Below are positions 6,816 through 9,186 of a DNA stretch of 9,186 bases, piece by piece. Below the pieces are notes generated by a model that saw only the letters and a program-made list of their open reading frames with translations, was not told the origin of the DNA and ran no database searches. Each line of letters starts with the position of its first letter. Position 1 is the first letter of the stretch. This DNA comes from Bacteroidales bacterium UBA3844 (GTDB lineage Bacteria; Bacteroidota; Bacteroidia; Bacteroidales; Paludibacteraceae), in the NCBI GenBank assembly GCA_002392915.1, contig DGHQ01000004.1:124661-133846 (forward strand). Reading direction: 5' to 3'. The position numbers and the translations under genes are program-made.

Positions 6816-7911
6816 TTTGCAAAATTCTCAACTTATAACTTAGTGCCTGAATAGACGGATTAATAGAACTAATTCTCTGTTTTCCATCTATCAAGACGCC
6901 ATAAGGAATTTTATGGACACCATATCGTTTTGTTATCTGGCTTTCCCAATACATAAAATCACAAGCTATTGGCCAACCACATGATTTTTCAGCCAAATCT
7001 TCCAGATCATCTTGTGTCTTATCCAAAGAGATTTCCAAAACTTCAAATCCGGGAGATTTGAAACGACGGTGAACCTCATCAAGTTCTCTTGCGTACGATT
7101 CACAGGAATCACACCAAGAGGAAGTAAAGTACAAAAATAAATTTTTATTGTAATAATGGTCTAGAGTCAATGTATCACCATCCATAGAAACCACAGAAAA
7201 CTGTGGAGCCGGCTTATTAACCTCCAAACCAGAATACAGCATCATTTCATCCTTGAGATACTTATAGTATTCAGAATCGCCAACTGACTCTTCATCAAGC
7301 ATATTTAGGCATTGAGCAATCTTATTCAAGCTAAACAGTTGATTTACATAAGCATAATACACATAATATGTACATCCGAAAGAAGTAGGCTTGTTTGCGA
7401 CTTCTGATTTCAACACATAAAATAGAGAGTCAAATGTCTGGTAATATTCCGTCTCCAACTTTTCTATTTCATCAAAGACATCCGTATTGACAATTTTCAT
7501 CCAATTTTTACGTCGTTTCGCCTCATATTTTCTTTCAAACCTAAGAATACGTGTCCAATCATCATTCGAAGGGCTCCCGATTATCTGAATCTGATCAGGA
7601 ATCATCAAAGTTCCATTGACCTCTATATCAGTATTCTCCACCATCAAATAAATACTTCTCTTTCCAATTTCAATCTGACACATGGAAGGATTATCTACTC
7701 TTCCCTTAAAGATAAACTCGCCACCTGATATTTCACTTTGAGCGATTGTATCCTTAACGCCTGTCAATGGAGAAATATATGTAAGGTAGGCTCTTGGCAT
7801 AGGCAGACATCTTATCTTTCCTTTAATCACAAAAGTGTCACTGCCATTACATGAAATTAATGATGCAAGCAAAAGAAAAAAAAAGAAGAATTTTATAGTT
7901 AATCTGCCCAT
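6808..7911 (-). CDS. DUF4369/TlpA-like thioredoxin lipoprotein
   Basis: This is a 367-residue lipoprotein from the ATG at 7911. It has a basic start MGRLTIK, a phenylalanine/leucine-rich core and a lipobox ending LISC (Cys21). A DUF4369-like beta domain follows (about 26-110; FVIKGKI, SGGEFIFKGRV), then a helical linker with many Lys/Glu/Tyr. The C-terminal thioredoxin/AhpC-TSA-type domain (about 233-346) has PAPQFSVVSMDGDTL, the active site SSWCDSC (Cys267, Cys270) and a cis-proline motif KIPYGVLIDG. Such proteins act in the envelope as disulfide reductants, usually fed by a CcdA/DsbD-type membrane protein, and the next gene encodes one. Upstream start codons in this frame (ATGs at 7959 and 7950, a TTG at 7968) fall in or before a terminator hairpin and would spoil the lipoprotein signal. 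Extra cysteines occur, including a pair in EKSCGWPIAC. The domain calls are secure; the client proteins are unknown. Confidence 0.9.
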   Translation of the reverse strand: MGRLTIKFFFFFLLLASLISCNGSDTFVIKGKIRCLPMPRAYLTYISPLTGVKDTIAQSEISGGEFIFKGRVDNPSMCQIEIGKRSIYLMVENTDIEVNGTLMIPDQIQIIGSPSNDDWTRILRFERKYEAKRRKNWMKIVNTDVFDEIEKLETEYYQTFDSLFYVLKSEVANKPTSFGCTYYVYYAYVNQLFSLNKIAQCLNMLDEESVGDSEYYKYLKDEMMLYSGLEVNKPAPQFSVVSMDGDTLTLDHYYNKNLFLYFTSSWCDSCESYARELDEVHRRFKSPGFEVLEISLDKTQDDLEDLAEKSCGWPIACDFMYWESQITKRYGVHKIPYGVLIDGKQRISSINPSIQALSYKLRILQNE

Positions 7912-7924
7912 AAATAATAAAACT

Positions 7925-7957
7925 AAAAAAGGACGACAAGGAAAAACCATGCCGTCC
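7925..7957 (-). terminator. Intrinsic terminator or attenuator between the first two operon genes
   Basis: On the minus strand GGACGGCATGG pairs with CCTTGTCGTCC around a TTTTT loop (10 pairs including one G-T, plus one T-T mismatch) and is followed directly by TTTTTTAG. It begins 18 nt after the stop of the large DUF1573 gene and ends 13 nt before the lipoprotein ATG at 7911. This is a textbook rho-independent terminator. Because the downstream genes lack an obvious promoter of their own, partial readthrough is likely, giving more of the first product than of the rest. Confidence 0.8.
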
Positions 7958-7975
7958 ATACTATACAAATAGAAA

Positions 7976-9043
7976 TTATTTTACTGTACCGCTAACAGAC
8001 ACAACCTTTCTGCTTGTGTTAGGGTCATTAGAAATAATAGTCAAACGTTTTGTGAAATCACCTACCTTCATGTTCTTAGCATCGATAGTGATAGAGACAT
8101 CACCAGACTTACCAGACTTGATTGGTTTCTTAGGTTTAGTGATAACCACATTATCATCTAGAGCTGTAATGTTACGGATGATCAATGGATCCTTACCCTT
8201 GTTTTCAATCTTAAACAAGAAAGACTTCTTTGATCCCTTAGCGATCTCATTAACAGGAACGACGCTACCTACCGAGATAACTGGTGCGTTCTTCTTCTGC
8301 TCCTCAGTTAGCTTAGAAAAATCCTCAACCACTGTAGCATTTACGTTAATAGTCTTTGACTCACCGTTAACAACAATCGCAAAGTTAGAAACTACAGTAC
8401 CCCACTCCTCAGATTTCTTAGAGTCGTAAACGACTGTGATTTCAGCTTCGCTCTTTGGCTTGATCACTTCTTTGTCACAAGATACGGTGATATAAGAAGG
8501 AACACTCTTAAATGTTGGAGTAATATCAGCAGAACCATTGTTGTAAACCTTCAACTTCTCTGATTTCGACTCTGGATTCTTGATCTTGTGCAAATAGATG
8601 TTCTGGTTTTTCAAACGAAGATCACCTACGCTGAATGGATATTCATCCTCAATTTTCTTAGCCTTAGGGATAACCTCACCCTTGATAGTAAGACGGTGCT
8701 CTCCTGCATTCTGAGTAGTTACTGTGATTGTCTTAGTAAATGCGCCAGGACGACCAGTTGCATTATAAGTAGCGTTGACAACACCACTGTCACCAGGAGC
8801 GACTGGAGTCTTTGTCCAATCTGGAGTCGTACAACCACAACTTGCTCTTACCTTACTCAACACCAAATCCTCAGTACCTTTGTTGACAAACACAAATGTA
8901 CAAGACACTCTTCCGTTCTCCTCTGGGAAAGTACCAAAGTTATGAACAGTCTTTTTAAATTCAATTACAGCTTTTCCTTGCTCCTGAGCGAATGCACAAA
9001 TAGCAGTAACAAATGCTGCAATAAATAAAATTACTCTTTTCAT
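7976..9043 (-). CDS. Secreted two-domain DUF1573 protein
   Basis: This is a 355-residue exported protein with a classical signal peptide (MKRVILFIAAFVTAICAFA, cleavage before Gln20). The first DUF1573/ASH-like domain (about 28-125) has HNFGTFPEE, VNKGTEDLVLSKV, the family motif ASCGCTTPDW (Cys69, Cys71) and VAPGDSGVV. The middle (about 130-240) is another beta-rich ASH-like stretch. The C-terminal part (about 255-353) repeats the pattern with IENKGKDPLIIRNI, SGKSGDVSI and LTIISNDP. The protein is lysine-rich and has no membrane anchor, so it is likely periplasmic. The biochemical role of the family is not established. It is the first gene of the operon, with a probable promoter just upstream and a strong terminator just downstream, so it is likely expressed at a higher level than the redox genes that follow. 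Confidence 0.9.
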   Translation of the reverse strand: MKRVILFIAAFVTAICAFAQEQGKAVIEFKKTVHNFGTFPEENGRVSCTFVFVNKGTEDLVLSKVRASCGCTTPDWTKTPVAPGDSGVVNATYNATGRPGAFTKTITVTTQNAGEHRLTIKGEVIPKAKKIEDEYPFSVGDLRLKNQNIYLHKIKNPESKSEKLKVYNNGSADITPTFKSVPSYITVSCDKEVIKPKSEAEITVVYDSKKSEEWGTVVSNFAIVVNGESKTINVNATVVEDFSKLTEEQKKNAPVISVGSVVPVNEIAKGSKKSFLFKIENKGKDPLIIRNITALDDNVVITKPKKPIKSGKSGDVSITIDAKNMKVGDFTKRLTIISNDPNTSRKVVSVSGTVK

Positions 9044-9078
9044 ATCTGTTTTTTTATAATTTCATTAACATTACACCG

Positions 9079-9086
9079 CAAAGTTA
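9079..9086 (-). promoter_or_regulatory. Probable -7 box of the DUF1573 redox operon
   Basis: The minus strand reads TAACTTTG, an exact match to TAnnTTTG, followed by CGG exactly as at the activase promoter. The box ends 35 nt before the ATG at 9043, implying a leader of about 29 nt. No clear TTTG -33 element is found at the expected spacing. This is the only good promoter candidate for the five-gene stretch. Confidence 0.55.
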
Positions 9087-9166
9087 AAAAACTTATTTCT
9101 CATTTGCGAATAATGCGAGAGATAAAACAAATGAAATTAAACTTTTTTAAGCATTGAAAACAAAAA

Positions 9167-9186
9167 GAGGGTGTATCAAAACTCAA
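9167..9186. mobile_element. Possible insertion-sequence end at the window edge
   Basis: GAGGGTGTATCAAAACTCAA, preceded by AAAAA, resembles the GAGGGTGTGTCAAAAC-type terminal repeats that I recall from Bacteroidetes insertion sequences. Only one end is inside the window and no transposase is visible, so the family and even the identity as a mobile element are unproven. Confidence 0.3.

Noticed and set aside
7912..7968. Longer version of the thioredoxin lipoprotein starting at a TTG (7968) or at ATG 7959 or 7950
   Set aside because: These starts lie before or within a terminator hairpin and would put extra hydrophobic sequence ahead of a perfect lipoprotein signal that begins at the ATG at 7911.
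8016..9028. Two plus-strand open frames of 137 and 146 codons (8016-8429, 8588-9028)
   Set aside because: Both are antisense to the DUF1573 gene, which has a signal peptide and clear family motifs; the antisense products look like noise.

Overview
The window looks like a Bacteroidales chromosome (Bacteroides/Prevotella-like). The grounds are the domain families present (DUF1573, DUF4369 plus a TlpA-type thioredoxin, a DUF6261-like protein, a very long fused 2-hydroxyacyl-CoA dehydratase activase), A-rich leaders without Shine-Dalgarno sequences, and two exact matches to the Bacteroidetes -7 box TAnnTTTG at sensible distances from start codons. No rRNA, tRNA, CRISPR array or complete insertion sequence was seen.

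Layout. Bases 1-185 are non-coding and hold two copies of a 45-bp direct repeat; the second copy is extended into a strong hairpin that may act as a terminator. Bases 186-4424 (minus) encode one 1412-residue protein with two BadF/BcrA-type ATPase domains, a cysteine-rich linker and HgdB/DUF2229-like modules: an ATP-driven low-potential electron-transfer protein of the 2-hydroxyacyl-CoA dehydratase activase family. A very AT-rich 445-bp divergent region (4425-4869) follows. It contains one arm of an 18/19-nt inverted repeat whose other arm lies in the first codons of the next gene. Bases 4870-5535 (plus) encode a DUF6261-like protein of unknown function.

The right half (5720-9043) is a minus-strand operon: a secreted two-domain DUF1573 protein, a DUF4369/thioredoxin lipoprotein with a WCDSC active site, a six-helix CcdA/ArsG-type membrane protein with one membrane cysteine in each half, and a small secreted DUF1573 protein with a CHC motif. 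The last three genes are tightly packed or overlapping. A strong hairpin terminator between the first and second genes probably lets only part of transcription through. A broken small lipoprotein gene may close the operon (5517-5698). Taken together this looks like an envelope thiol-redox module: the membrane protein would carry reducing power outward, the lipoprotein thioredoxin would pass it on, and the DUF1573 proteins may be partners or clients. The partner and client assignments are inference from context.

The right edge (from about 9167) resembles the terminal repeat of a Bacteroidetes insertion sequence, but the element itself lies outside the window. I found no convincing wholly new system. 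The best leads are the inverted repeat across the start of the DUF6261-like gene, the redox operon with its internal terminator, and the repeat/hairpin array at the left edge.
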